From: Neomoorella carbonis
GTDB taxonomy: Bacteria; Bacillota; DSM-521; Neomoorellales; Neomoorellaceae
DNA length: 64,000 nucleotides
Assembly (NCBI RefSeq): GCF_045278715.1
Contig: NZ_CP136420.1
Span: forward strand, 1,798,001-1,862,000
Direction of reading: 5' to 3'
Shown here: one piece after another, positions 41,184-49,629 of the stretch
Layout: the number at the start of each line of letters is the position of its first letter
Numbering within the stretch: position 1 is the first letter of the stretch
The notes under the pieces: generated by a model
Told to the model about the DNA's origin: nothing
Database searches by the model: none
What the model saw: only the letters and a program-made list of their open reading frames with translations
Made by a program: the position numbers and the translations under genes

Positions 41184-43910
41184 ATGGCACCCCCAAAAAA
41201 ACGAAAGCGCAAATTAAACGGTTTCCGTGCCATGTTGCTGATCCTGCTGGTCCTGGCGGTGATGCTGGCTGGCGCCGGCGCCGGTTTTGCCTTCGGCGTT
41301 ATCCGTACTATGCCTGACTGGCAGCCCGACAAGCTCCAGCTGGCCATGACTACATTTATATATGATAAAAACGGCCAGCTTATCGAAGAGCTGCATGGCG
41401 GACAAAATCGCATTGTTGTGCCTCTGGAAAAAATTCCTAAAGACCTGCAGAATGCAGTCATCGCAATTGAGGACGCCCGTTTTTATCAGCATCACGGTGT
41501 AGACTTAAAAGCCATTCTCCGAGCATTGTGGATTAATTTGCGGAGCGGCAGCATTCGCGAAGGCGGCAGCACCATTACCCAGCAGCTGGCCAAGAACGCT
41601 TTTATTGAAAATCCTGAACGCACTTTAAAACGTAAAATCCAGGAAGCCTTAATGGCCATTGAACTGGAACGCATGTATACCAAAGAAGAAATCCTGGAAA
41701 GTTACCTCAACATTGTTTACCTTGGGCCCGGTACTTACGGGGTGGAAGCGGCGGCGCGGTTATACTTCGGTAAATCTGTGTCTGACCTGGATCTTGCCGA
41801 ATCGGCCATGCTGGCCGGCCTGATTCAGAGCCCGGCCAACTATGACCCCCGTTCTAAAGGCAATGAGGAAGCCGCCAAAAGCCGCCAGGCACAAGTGCTG
41901 AACAACATGGTCAAGTACGGCTATATAACTCCTGAACAGGCAGAAAAGGCCAAGGCGGAAAAACTGGAATACCGTGAAGCCCCCAAAACACAGGCCGAAA
42001 AATTTCCTTACTTTATCGACGCTGTTATTGATGAAGCCGGCCGCCTGCTGGAAAGCCAGGGTATAGAATCCGCCGAGCTTTATCGGGGTGGCCTGAAAAT
42101 TTATACTACCCTCGATCCCAAAATCCAGGCCGAAATGGAGAAAGTTTACCAGGATAAATCCAATTTTCCTACCAGCAGTCCCGACCGCCTGATTGAAAGC
42201 GCCATGGTGGTCCTGGACCCCCGCACCGGTGAAGTACGGGGCCTGGTCGGCGGGCGGGATTATACCACCAGGCGTGGCTTCAACCGGGCCATCCAGGCTG
42301 AACGCCAGCCCGGTTCTACCATCAAGCCCCTGGTTGTCTATGCCCCGGCCCTGGAAAAGGGGTACCCCCCGGCCTTTGTCATCGATGACGTACCGGTTAC
42401 CTACCCCGGTACACCCAAACCCTTTACCCCGGGCAATTACGACGGCCGCTACCGGGGTCTCATCAGCATGCGGGAGGCCGTTCGCTGGTCCGTCAATATT
42501 CCCGCTGTTAAAATGCTTAATACTATCGGCATCGATACGGGCTATGAATTCGGCCGCCGCCTGGGCCTGCCCTTAAAGCCGGAGGACCGCAACCTGGCCC
42601 TGGCCCTGGGGGGCCTGACTACAGGCGTCTCCCCCCTGCAAATGGCTGCTGCCTACGGTGCTTTTGCCAACCAGGGGATATACATCACCCCCCACTTCGT
42701 GACCAGGATTACCGATCGTAACGGCCGGGACTTAATCGTCAACAAGCCCCAGCGCCAGGAGGTCATGAGTGAGCAGGTTGCTTATCTCATGACTGATATG
42801 CTGGAAACCGTCGTTATGGCCGGTACCGGTAAAAATGCCCAGATAGGCCGGCCGGCTGCAGGTAAAACAGGTACCACTTCCCTGCCAGATACCCCGGAAT
42901 ACAGGGGGCTTAAAGGGGAAAAGGACGCATGGTTTGTCGGCTATACCCCCGAGCTGGTAGGAGCCGTCTGGATGGGGTATGACCAGACCGATCCCAAACA
43001 CTACCTGAAAAGTGTCGCTGGTGGCGGTTACCCGGCTCTAATCTGGAAGAAGGTAATCGGTGCTGCTTTAAAGGATCAACCCGTCCAGGATTTCCCCCGC
43101 CCCAGCGGCATAATCTATGCCGATGTCGATGCCAAGTCGGGCCTTTTGCCCAGCGACCTGACGCCCAGGGAGTTTATTGTCAAAGAAGTCTTTACCCAAA
43201 GCATGTTGCCCAAGAAAGTCTCGGATGTCTGGGTCCAGGCCCAGGTTTGCACCACCACCGGCCAGCTGGCTTCGCCCAATTGCCCGGATGTAACGACAGG
43301 GGTCTTTTTAAAGCGACCCAGCGGCTATAACGGCCCGGTGAAACCGGAAGACGCCTACCTGGAAGCGCCAGCGGAAGTCTGTACCCTCCACGGCGGCAAA
43401 GGCAGTGACAGGCCGGGGCTGGTAAGCATCTGTACTGACCCCCGCCACGGCACCGAACTTTTCCTGGCCAATGTCCCGAAACCCGGGGAAGGTGGGGGCT
43501 GCCCGCCCCAGTACGTGAAGCAGGTTCAGCTGCCCCCGGAAAAAACTCCTGCCCGGCACTGTGACCTGCCCGACCACCAGCTAAGTAAAGATACCTCGGG
43601 ACCGGGAAACCAGGAGACAGGCCCGCCGGCACCCAATCTTACGGCTCATTTGGAAGTAGGCCCCAACGTCAGCCAGCCCAGGGTAATTCTGCGCTGGGAG
43701 CTTCCCGGGAAGGATGATTTCCTCTTTTCTATTGAGCGCAGCAACCAGGGCTCCAGCCGCAAAAGCCTGGCCATAGTTAAAGATACCATATATACCGACA
43801 CCAGCGTGAAACCCGGCTTTACCTACCGTTACCGGGTCATTGCCCTGGATGAGAAAAATAAGTCCAGTACGCCGTCAAATGAAGTCACAATCGCCATCCC
43901 CAGGAGATAG
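41184..43910 (+). CDS. Class A penicillin-binding protein (PBP1A) with C-terminal FN3-like domain
   Basis: Bifunctional peptidoglycan synthase anchored in the membrane. 908 aa from ATG at 41184, behind AAAGGAGG. Order: one membrane segment (about 18-40), glycosyltransferase domain (about 55-240, with EDARFYQHHGVDLK and GGSTITQQLAKN), transpeptidase domain with SxxK in PGSTIKPLV, SxN in WSVNIPA and KTG in AGKTGTTS. A C-terminal region (about 820-908) reads as a fibronectin type III-like sandwich (ILRWELPGKDDFLF...YRYRVIALDEKN), after a proline-rich spacer. Confidence 0.95.
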   Translation: MAPPKKRKRKLNGFRAMLLILLVLAVMLAGAGAGFAFGVIRTMPDWQPDKLQLAMTTFIYDKNGQLIEELHGGQNRIVVPLEKIPKDLQNAVIAIEDARFYQHHGVDLKAILRALWINLRSGSIREGGSTITQQLAKNAFIENPERTLKRKIQEALMAIELERMYTKEEILESYLNIVYLGPGTYGVEAAARLYFGKSVSDLDLAESAMLAGLIQSPANYDPRSKGNEEAAKSRQAQVLNNMVKYGYITPEQAEKAKAEKLEYREAPKTQAEKFPYFIDAVIDEAGRLLESQGIESAELYRGGLKIYTTLDPKIQAEMEKVYQDKSNFPTSSPDRLIESAMVVLDPRTGEVRGLVGGRDYTTRRGFNRAIQAERQPGSTIKPLVVYAPALEKGYPPAFVIDDVPVTYPGTPKPFTPGNYDGRYRGLISMREAVRWSVNIPAVKMLNTIGIDTGYEFGRRLGLPLKPEDRNLALALGGLTTGVSPLQMAAAYGAFANQGIYITPHFVTRITDRNGRDLIVNKPQRQEVMSEQVAYLMTDMLETVVMAGTGKNAQIGRPAAGKTGTTSLPDTPEYRGLKGEKDAWFVGYTPELVGAVWMGYDQTDPKHYLKSVAGGGYPALIWKKVIGAALKDQPVQDFPRPSGIIYADVDAKSGLLPSDLTPREFIVKEVFTQSMLPKKVSDVWVQAQVCTTTGQLASPNCPDVTTGVFLKRPSGYNGPVKPEDAYLEAPAEVCTLHGGKGSDRPGLVSICTDPRHGTELFLANVPKPGEGGGCPPQYVKQVQLPPEKTPARHCDLPDHQLSKDTSGPGNQETGPPAPNLTAHLEVGPNVSQPRVILRWELPGKDDFLFSIERSNQGSSRKSLAIVKDTIYTDTSVKPGFTYRYRVIALDEKNKSSTPSNEVTIAIPRR

Positions 43911-43912
43911 TT

Positions 43913-43943
43913 AAAGCCCCGGGCTAATAGCCCGGGGCTTTTT
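43913..43943. terminator. Terminator of the PBP1A gene and mutS2
   Basis: AAAGCCCCGGGCT (43913-43925) pairs with AGCCCGGGGCTTT (43929-43941) around a 3-nt loop, followed by TTTT on the plus strand. It lies between converging genes and works well for PBP1A. Confidence 0.9.
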
Positions 43944-46317
43944 AGCGGCTAATATACACTATGGTGACGCCGCTGCCGCCTTCGCCGGCCCCACCCAGGC
44001 GAAAGCCTTTGACCAGGGGGTGCTGCCGCAGGTAATCCTGCAGGGCTACCCTTAAGGCGCCGGTGCCTTTACCGTGGATTAAACGCACCTGGTTTAACCC
44101 CGCCAGGACGGCATCATCCAGGTAGGCATCGACCCGGTGACAGGCTTCTTCTACCGTCAGCCCCCGCAGGTCGATCTCCGGCCTGATATCCTCATTGCTT
44201 ACTGCCTTTACTGTCCAGCCGTTCCTGAGATCCTCCCTTTCAGGCCCTGCCTTGGCTTCCGTCTCTATCAGCCGCAGTTCCTTTAATTTAACATTTATTT
44301 TCAAAATACCCACCTGAACCAGGACTTCCCCCTGCTCGTTAGGAGGACTGAGAACTTCTCCGGCCTGACCCAGGGTCTCAAGGAAAACCTTGTCGCCTAC
44401 CTGGAGGTTTTCCGGTGGTTGGCTGCTGGCGGGGGGCTGATACTGGTTCAGCCCGGCTTCCACGGCATCTTCCAGCTCTTTCAGTTGCCGCTGCGCTCTG
44501 GCTACCGCCTGCTGCTGGCCGCGCAGATTTTCTTCAGCCATGGCCTTTTCCAGGCGGGCCATGATTGCCCTGATCTCCGCCCGGGTCTGCCTTAAGATAC
44601 CCCGGGCTTCTTGGCGTACTTTTTCCATTTGCCTGGCCGCCTGCTGCTGCCATACTTCTTTTTCCTTCTCCAGTTGAGCCCTGGCCTTCTCAGCCTCCCG
44701 GCGCAGAATTTCGGCTTGCTCCCGTTCCCGGGCACTCACTCGCCTGTCTTCAGCCAGGCCGGCTATCAGGCGGCTGACGCGCTGGTTTTCTTCGCCAAGG
44801 AGGCTCCGGGCCCGTTCAATAATGGCGGGTGAAAGCCCTAAACGGGAGGCAACGACAAAGGCGTTGCTCTCACCCGGAGTACCGATGATCAGGTTGTAAG
44901 TGGGCTGGAGGGTCTCGCTGTCAAACTCGACGGCGGCGTTTTCCACCCGCGGGGTGGCATAAGCATAGGCCTTCAGTTCGCTGTAGTGGGTGGTGGCAAT
45001 CGTCCTGGCCCCGGCATTCGTAAGGTAATCCAGAATGGCCATGGCCAGGGCCGCCCCTTCTGTCGGGTCAGTACCGGCCCCCAGTTCATCCAGGAGAACC
45101 AGGCTGCCCGGTGTTACCTCTTTTAAAATAGAAACAATCTGCGCCATATGGGCTGAAAAGGTACTTAAGGACTGCTCAATGCTCTGCTCGTCGCCGATAT
45201 CGGCATAAACGGCGGCCGTAGGGTCGACTTCCGTACCTTCGGCCGCCGGCAGGTGCAGGCCGCACTGGGCCATAAGGGTAAATAGGCCCACCGTCTTTAA
45301 AGTTACCGTCTTGCCGCCGGTGTTGGGACCGGTAATGACCAGGGTATCAAAATCTTCGCCGAGGGTGAGGCTGACGGGCACCACTTTTCCTTGCAGCAAA
45401 GGGTGCCGGCCGCGGTTGATACGCCAGCGTCCCTCATTATTCAACCGCGGCTCTACGGCCGCCATCTCCCGGCTTAAGTATCCTTTGGCCAGGGTAAAGT
45501 CCAGTTCACCCAGGGCGGCCAGGGTAATTTCCAGTCTCTCCTTCTCCCGGCCGATAAGGTTGCTTAAATGCCGCAGGATGGCCTCGATTTCCCTGGCTTC
45601 GGCCATCTTCAAGCGGCGAAGTTCGTTATTTAGCTCTACCATGGCCATGGGCTCGATAAATAGCGTCGCCCCGCTGGCCGACTGGTCGTGAATCAAACCC
45701 GGTACCTGGTGGCGATACTCCTGCTTGACCGGCAGGACGTAACGATCATTGCGGATGGTATACAGGTTATCCTGGAGATACTTCTGCATTTCCGCTGAAC
45801 GGAGGTAGCCGTCCAGGCGTTCTTTGATCTTCTCCTGGGTCTTACGTATCTGCTGCCGCAAGGCTAGAAGCCGCGGCGTTGCCTGGTCCATAACTTCGCC
45901 GTCGGGACCAATAGCCTGGCCGATGGCCTTTTCCAGGTCACGGAAATCACCAATCCTGTTAGCTGTTTCCCGCAGCACCGGCCAGTTGCCGTCCTGGCTC
46001 AGGAGGTACTGCCGCACTCTCCGCCCACCGCTCAGGGTGGCGGCCACCTGCAACAACTCTTCCTCTTCCAGGAGCCCGCCCACAGCCGCCCGGGCGACTT
46101 GCGGCCGGATATCATGGATATTGCTGAAGGGTATGTCAGGGTAACGCCGCAACACCTGCTCCGCCTCACTGGTGGCCTTGAGGCGGTTGCGGACCTCCTC
46201 CAGGTCCCGGACCGGTTGCAGAGCGCGGGCCAGCTCCGCTCCCAGGGATGAAACACATTTCTCCTCCAACCGCTGTAGGATTTTATCCAGTTCCAATTTT
46301 AAGAAGGTCTTATTCAA
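43942..46317 (-). CDS. mutS2: Endonuclease MutS2
   Basis: MutS-related ATPase with a C-terminal Smr nuclease, tied to suppressing recombination or, in Bacillus, to splitting collided ribosomes. 791 aa. Walker A is GPNTGGKTVTLK and Walker B is LVLLDELGAGTDPTEG, with ATTHYSELKAYA. A long coiled coil (about 515-640) precedes the Smr domain, which has IDLRGLTVEEA and LIHGKGTGALR. The N-terminal mismatch domain of MutS is lacking, as expected. Translation starts at a TTG (46317). Confidence 0.96.
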   Translation of the reverse strand: MNKTFLKLELDKILQRLEEKCVSSLGAELARALQPVRDLEEVRNRLKATSEAEQVLRRYPDIPFSNIHDIRPQVARAAVGGLLEEEELLQVAATLSGGRRVRQYLLSQDGNWPVLRETANRIGDFRDLEKAIGQAIGPDGEVMDQATPRLLALRQQIRKTQEKIKERLDGYLRSAEMQKYLQDNLYTIRNDRYVLPVKQEYRHQVPGLIHDQSASGATLFIEPMAMVELNNELRRLKMAEAREIEAILRHLSNLIGREKERLEITLAALGELDFTLAKGYLSREMAAVEPRLNNEGRWRINRGRHPLLQGKVVPVSLTLGEDFDTLVITGPNTGGKTVTLKTVGLFTLMAQCGLHLPAAEGTEVDPTAAVYADIGDEQSIEQSLSTFSAHMAQIVSILKEVTPGSLVLLDELGAGTDPTEGAALAMAILDYLTNAGARTIATTHYSELKAYAYATPRVENAAVEFDSETLQPTYNLIIGTPGESNAFVVASRLGLSPAIIERARSLLGEENQRVSRLIAGLAEDRRVSAREREQAEILRREAEKARAQLEKEKEVWQQQAARQMEKVRQEARGILRQTRAEIRAIMARLEKAMAEENLRGQQQAVARAQRQLKELEDAVEAGLNQYQPPASSQPPENLQVGDKVFLETLGQAGEVLSPPNEQGEVLVQVGILKINVKLKELRLIETEAKAGPEREDLRNGWTVKAVSNEDIRPEIDLRGLTVEEACHRVDAYLDDAVLAGLNQVRLIHGKGTGALRVALQDYLRQHPLVKGFRLGGAGEGGSGVTIVYISR

Positions 46318-46400
46318 CCATTGCTGCCCCCATCTCTTCTTTTCTCCGACCTGATGATAACCATCCCGGCAGTCGGGATCAACAGGAAACCCGGACCTGG

Positions 46401-48989
46401 CTATTCTATTACTCCCCGGAAATAATGGCCGCGGGTGATGCCGGCAGGAGCCAGGTTTTCTGCTTCCCTGGCCAGAACAGCCAGGCTCTCCCCTCCTTCC
46501 CCGATCTCCAGGGCGGCCAGGGCCTCGCGATACAGGCCCGTCACCCGCCGGATATAACCGGGAGGCTTTTCCCGGGCTTCGATCCGCACCCAGTCGAGGC
46601 CCAGGGCGGTAATTTCCTCTAAATGATCCATGAGGCTCATTTCCCTGGCATTATATAAATAAAACCGGCACTGCCGGTCGGTGGTGACCGGGAAAATCAG
46701 GCCCAGACGGTCTTTTAAACCGTAGCGTCCCCGCCGGCAGGGAGCGGCGCAGGCCCGGCCAGGCCTTTTGCCTCCCAGGCGCGCCCCCAGAACGCAGTGG
46801 GCCGAAATCATAAGGGGCAAAGCCCCGTGGACAACAGCTTCCACCGGTAAAGGGGGATCCAGTTCCCGCAGTTGCTCCAGGTTCATCTCCGGGGAAAGGG
46901 TTACGCCTTTAAGCCCTGCTCCGGCTAAGGCTTTGAGAGACCAGGTATTGAAGGCATTGAAGGGATAGTCGCCCCACCCGGCAAGACCGTATTCCTTTAT
47001 AATTTGCAGGCCGCCAGGTCCAGCAACGAGGAAAAGGCTGGCTCCGGCAGCAGCCAGCCTTTCAAGCTGCCGGGCCACGGCTGCTGCTTCGGTCTCATGC
47101 CAGATCCGCGGCAGGGCCGGGATGACCGCCGCTCCTTTTTCTCCTGCTGCAGTCATTAGCTCCTGCAGCTGAGCCTCCTGCGGGGGTTCTTTCCCCTGCC
47201 AGACTTCGCCGGTGAGATAAACCCGCCCGGCCCCGGCCGCCAGGGCGGCCCGGGCTCCTTCCAGGTCGCCCACGGCCACTGACAGGCGCGGCACCCTTCG
47301 CGGGCCCTGCCTTCCGGCTGAGGATACACCCTCGTTCCCCGGATCGTGCCCCTTGCACGCCACCGACCTGGCCCCCTGCCTTTCCCGCCCCCTCCGGGAC
47401 AGGAGCCTTTCCAGGCCTTGCCGAAATTCTGCTTCCGGCGGCACCCGCCGGGGCCACGCTGCCAGGCGCACCTGGCGTAACTTCTCGATAGCCTCCCGGC
47501 GGACACGGTTTAACTCGCTTAAAGGCACCATCACCGGCTCCGCCAGGCTGGCAGTTAGTTCAGCCAGCCGGTAAGGGGTATTGCCCAGGCGGCCAAGCTG
47601 CTCTGCCAGCACAGATTCATCCAGGGGGTGGCGTTCCGCCACCTCAGCGTACACAGAAGTCCGGGCCTGGACCCGGTGCCCCTGGGGATCAACAACCTCC
47701 AGCTTTAAAGGTTCTCCCGCCCGGGCCTCAACTTTCATGGTCAGGGGCAGGCGTCGCTCTTCCCGGGGTGAGGTATAGGTGCGCCGGACTTCCTTCAGGA
47801 GTTCCACGTCGCTGGTCTTAAAAATGCGGTCCCCGGGCCTGGTGGACGGCGGCAGTTCCAGGGCCACCGTTGTCCCTGCCGGGGCGAAGGTTACCTCCCT
47901 TCCCCCCTGCCAGATGTGGTGCACCACCAGTCCTTGATGGCCGCCCCGGCTCACCCAGACTTCCACACCGTCCCCCTGGCGGAGGGGAGCTTCCAGATGA
48001 ACAAGGAAACGCTCGCCCTGGCGCCGGCCAGCTCGTCCCAGGTAAAGGCCGCGGTTGCTGGGCCGGCCATAGCTCATTAGCTCAGCTCCCGGGTCCCCAT
48101 CCAGGTAACCCGGGGTAAAGTCGCGGTTGAAGATCTGGGCTACTTCCATTGCCTCTTCCGGCAATACCTGAAAGCCTTCCGGGTCGGCCAGGTAACGGTC
48201 AATAATCTTGCGGTAGGCCCTGGTAACTACGGCCACATACTCGGGACGCCGCATCCGCCCTTCAATTTTAAAAGCCTTAACCCCGGCAGCTATTAACTGC
48301 GGTACCCGGTCCAGGGTATAGAGGTCACGGGTGCTTAAAAGGTGTTCCGGTTTTAATTCCAGAGGCCGCCCTTTTTCATCCACCAGGGTATAGGCCAGAC
48401 GGCAGGGCTGGGCGCAGCGGCCGCGGTTACCGCTGCGCCCTCCCACCATGCTGCTGAGCAGACACTGGCCGGAATAAGAAAAGCAGAGGGCGCCGTGGAC
48501 AAAGGCCTCCAGTTCTATTTCCACCTGGCGGCTGATGGCCTTAATATCGGTCAGGGATAACTCCCGGCCCAGGACGACGCGCTTGAAACCTTGCTCCTGT
48601 AAATATTTAGCCCCGGCGGCGCTGGTGACCGTCATCTGGGTACTGCCAATGAGGGGGAGTTCAGGCAGGAGCCGCCTGGCGAGGGCCGCCAGCCCCAGGT
48701 CCTGGACAATAATGCCGTCCACCCGGGCGTTACCCAGGAAATAGAGGTAATCTAAGGCCTGCGCCAGCTCTCTGTCTGCCAGGAGAATATTGACGGTTAC
48801 GTAAACGCGGGTATCGCGCTCATGGGCGTAATCGATAGCCGCCAGGATTTCTTCCCGGGAAAAATTTGCCGCTCCTTCCCGGGCATTGAATTGTTTCCCG
48901 CCAAGGTAAACAGCGTCAGCGCCATTGCTTACTGCTGCCTTTAAGGCCTCCGGGCTGCCGGCCGGTGCCATGAGTTCTACTTTTGTCAT
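46401..48989 (-). CDS. U32 peptidase-like protein, two U32 domains (RlhA/DUF3656 type)
   Basis: 862 aa. The first U32 domain (about 1-290) begins LMAPAGSPEALKAAVSNGADAVYLGG and carries the Fe-S cysteines in ALCFSYSGQCLLSSM and GRCAQPCRL. A DUF3656-like region follows (about 300-600). A second, shorter U32-type domain (about 620-840) has CVLGARLGGKRPGRACAAPCRRG. Relatives of this form hydroxylate or otherwise modify 23S rRNA or tRNA rather than cut peptides, so protease is an uncertain label. It lies between mutS2 and a small gene on the same strand. Confidence 0.88.
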   Translation of the reverse strand: MTKVELMAPAGSPEALKAAVSNGADAVYLGGKQFNAREGAANFSREEILAAIDYAHERDTRVYVTVNILLADRELAQALDYLYFLGNARVDGIIVQDLGLAALARRLLPELPLIGSTQMTVTSAAGAKYLQEQGFKRVVLGRELSLTDIKAISRQVEIELEAFVHGALCFSYSGQCLLSSMVGGRSGNRGRCAQPCRLAYTLVDEKGRPLELKPEHLLSTRDLYTLDRVPQLIAAGVKAFKIEGRMRRPEYVAVVTRAYRKIIDRYLADPEGFQVLPEEAMEVAQIFNRDFTPGYLDGDPGAELMSYGRPSNRGLYLGRAGRRQGERFLVHLEAPLRQGDGVEVWVSRGGHQGLVVHHIWQGGREVTFAPAGTTVALELPPSTRPGDRIFKTSDVELLKEVRRTYTSPREERRLPLTMKVEARAGEPLKLEVVDPQGHRVQARTSVYAEVAERHPLDESVLAEQLGRLGNTPYRLAELTASLAEPVMVPLSELNRVRREAIEKLRQVRLAAWPRRVPPEAEFRQGLERLLSRRGRERQGARSVACKGHDPGNEGVSSAGRQGPRRVPRLSVAVGDLEGARAALAAGAGRVYLTGEVWQGKEPPQEAQLQELMTAAGEKGAAVIPALPRIWHETEAAAVARQLERLAAAGASLFLVAGPGGLQIIKEYGLAGWGDYPFNAFNTWSLKALAGAGLKGVTLSPEMNLEQLRELDPPLPVEAVVHGALPLMISAHCVLGARLGGKRPGRACAAPCRRGRYGLKDRLGLIFPVTTDRQCRFYLYNAREMSLMDHLEEITALGLDWVRIEAREKPPGYIRRVTGLYREALAALEIGEGGESLAVLAREAENLAPAGITRGHYFRGVIE

Positions 48990-49029
48990 AGTGCCACCTC
49001 AAGGCATATTATACCGCCAGGAAAGGCAA

Positions 49030-49070
49030 TAAAAAACGCCGGCAGCGAATATTTTCCCGCTCCCGGCGTA
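49030..49070 (-). terminator. Terminator of the 61-aa gene
   Basis: ACGCCGG (49036-49042) pairs with CCGGCGT (49063-49069), with an inner AGCG/CGCT stem. On the minus strand it is followed by TTTTTATT. It isolates the U32 gene. Confidence 0.8.
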
Positions 49071-49094
49071 AACTCTCCCCGGTAGTTAGCCATT

Positions 49095-49280
49095 CTAGTT
49101 TTGCTCCACCCGGCTCTGGGCCTTATCATAGGGTGAATAAGCAGCACCAACAAACCACTCCCAGTTGGACCGCAGGCAGTTATAACGTTCATCCAGGCGA
49201 GCATAAGCCTCATTTAATTCGTTAACCGTCAGGGCTGGCAGTACCCGTTTGTATTCCACCTTGGCTAAAACCTGAGCCAT
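49095..49280 (-). CDS. Small conserved-looking protein, unknown
   Basis: 61 aa from ATG at 49280, eight bases after GGGAGG. It reads AQVLAKVEYKRVLPALTVNELNEAYARLDERYNCLRSNWEWF as one long helical stretch, then GAAYSPYDKAQSRVEQN. Charged, no membrane segment. I do not recognise it. A good ribosome site and its own terminator support a real gene. The 67-nt upstream part has a TAAAAT box but no clear -35. Confidence 0.65.
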   Translation of the reverse strand: MAQVLAKVEYKRVLPALTVNELNEAYARLDERYNCLRSNWEWFVGAAYSPYDKAQSRVEQN

Positions 49281-49629
49281 TGTTAACGCCTCCCTTTTGA
49301 AATTCATTTTGCTAGAGTTATTTTACCACACTTTTTTAACAGTTGCGTCATTCGCTGGCTACAAAGTTATTTTTGCCTTCCCAGTGGTCGAAAATCCCTC
49401 CCGAACGGTTTTTTGTACTTCCCTTCACTATTAATATTATGCAATTTCCGTGCCAGGGCATAAAAAAACGGCCTTCGCGCCTTGATTGGCCTTGCGAAAG
49501 TCGTCTCTTTTACAGAGCCGGGATCCGGTGCATCTATACAAATAATTGAATTTAAAGCGCTCCATAGCTTAGAAAATATGACTTTTTCTCTATTCAAATT
49601 TTTGAACTCTGTTCGTTTTTTTGTATTGG
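49281..49629. other. 349-nt non-coding gap
   Basis: This gap is downstream of the sensor-regulator and upstream of the 61-aa gene. I see an AT-rich part with no ORF having a ribosome site, and one hairpin listed separately. No tRNA or known riboswitch is recognised. Confidence 0.6.
49461..49499 (-). terminator. Hairpin with U7 tract, downstream of the sensor-regulator
   Basis: On the minus strand TTCGC (49498-49494) pairs with GCGAA (49478-49474), with GCC/GGC inside; an alternative stem GGCC/GGCC abuts TTTTTTT (49468-49462). It is about 130 nt after the regulator stop and probably ends its transcript. Confidence 0.65.

Noticed and set aside
49461..49560. Possible riboswitch (c-di-GMP-like strings CGCAAGGCC)
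   Set aside because: The core motifs of GEMM elements are missing, and the location is downstream of a gene; only the hairpin is called.
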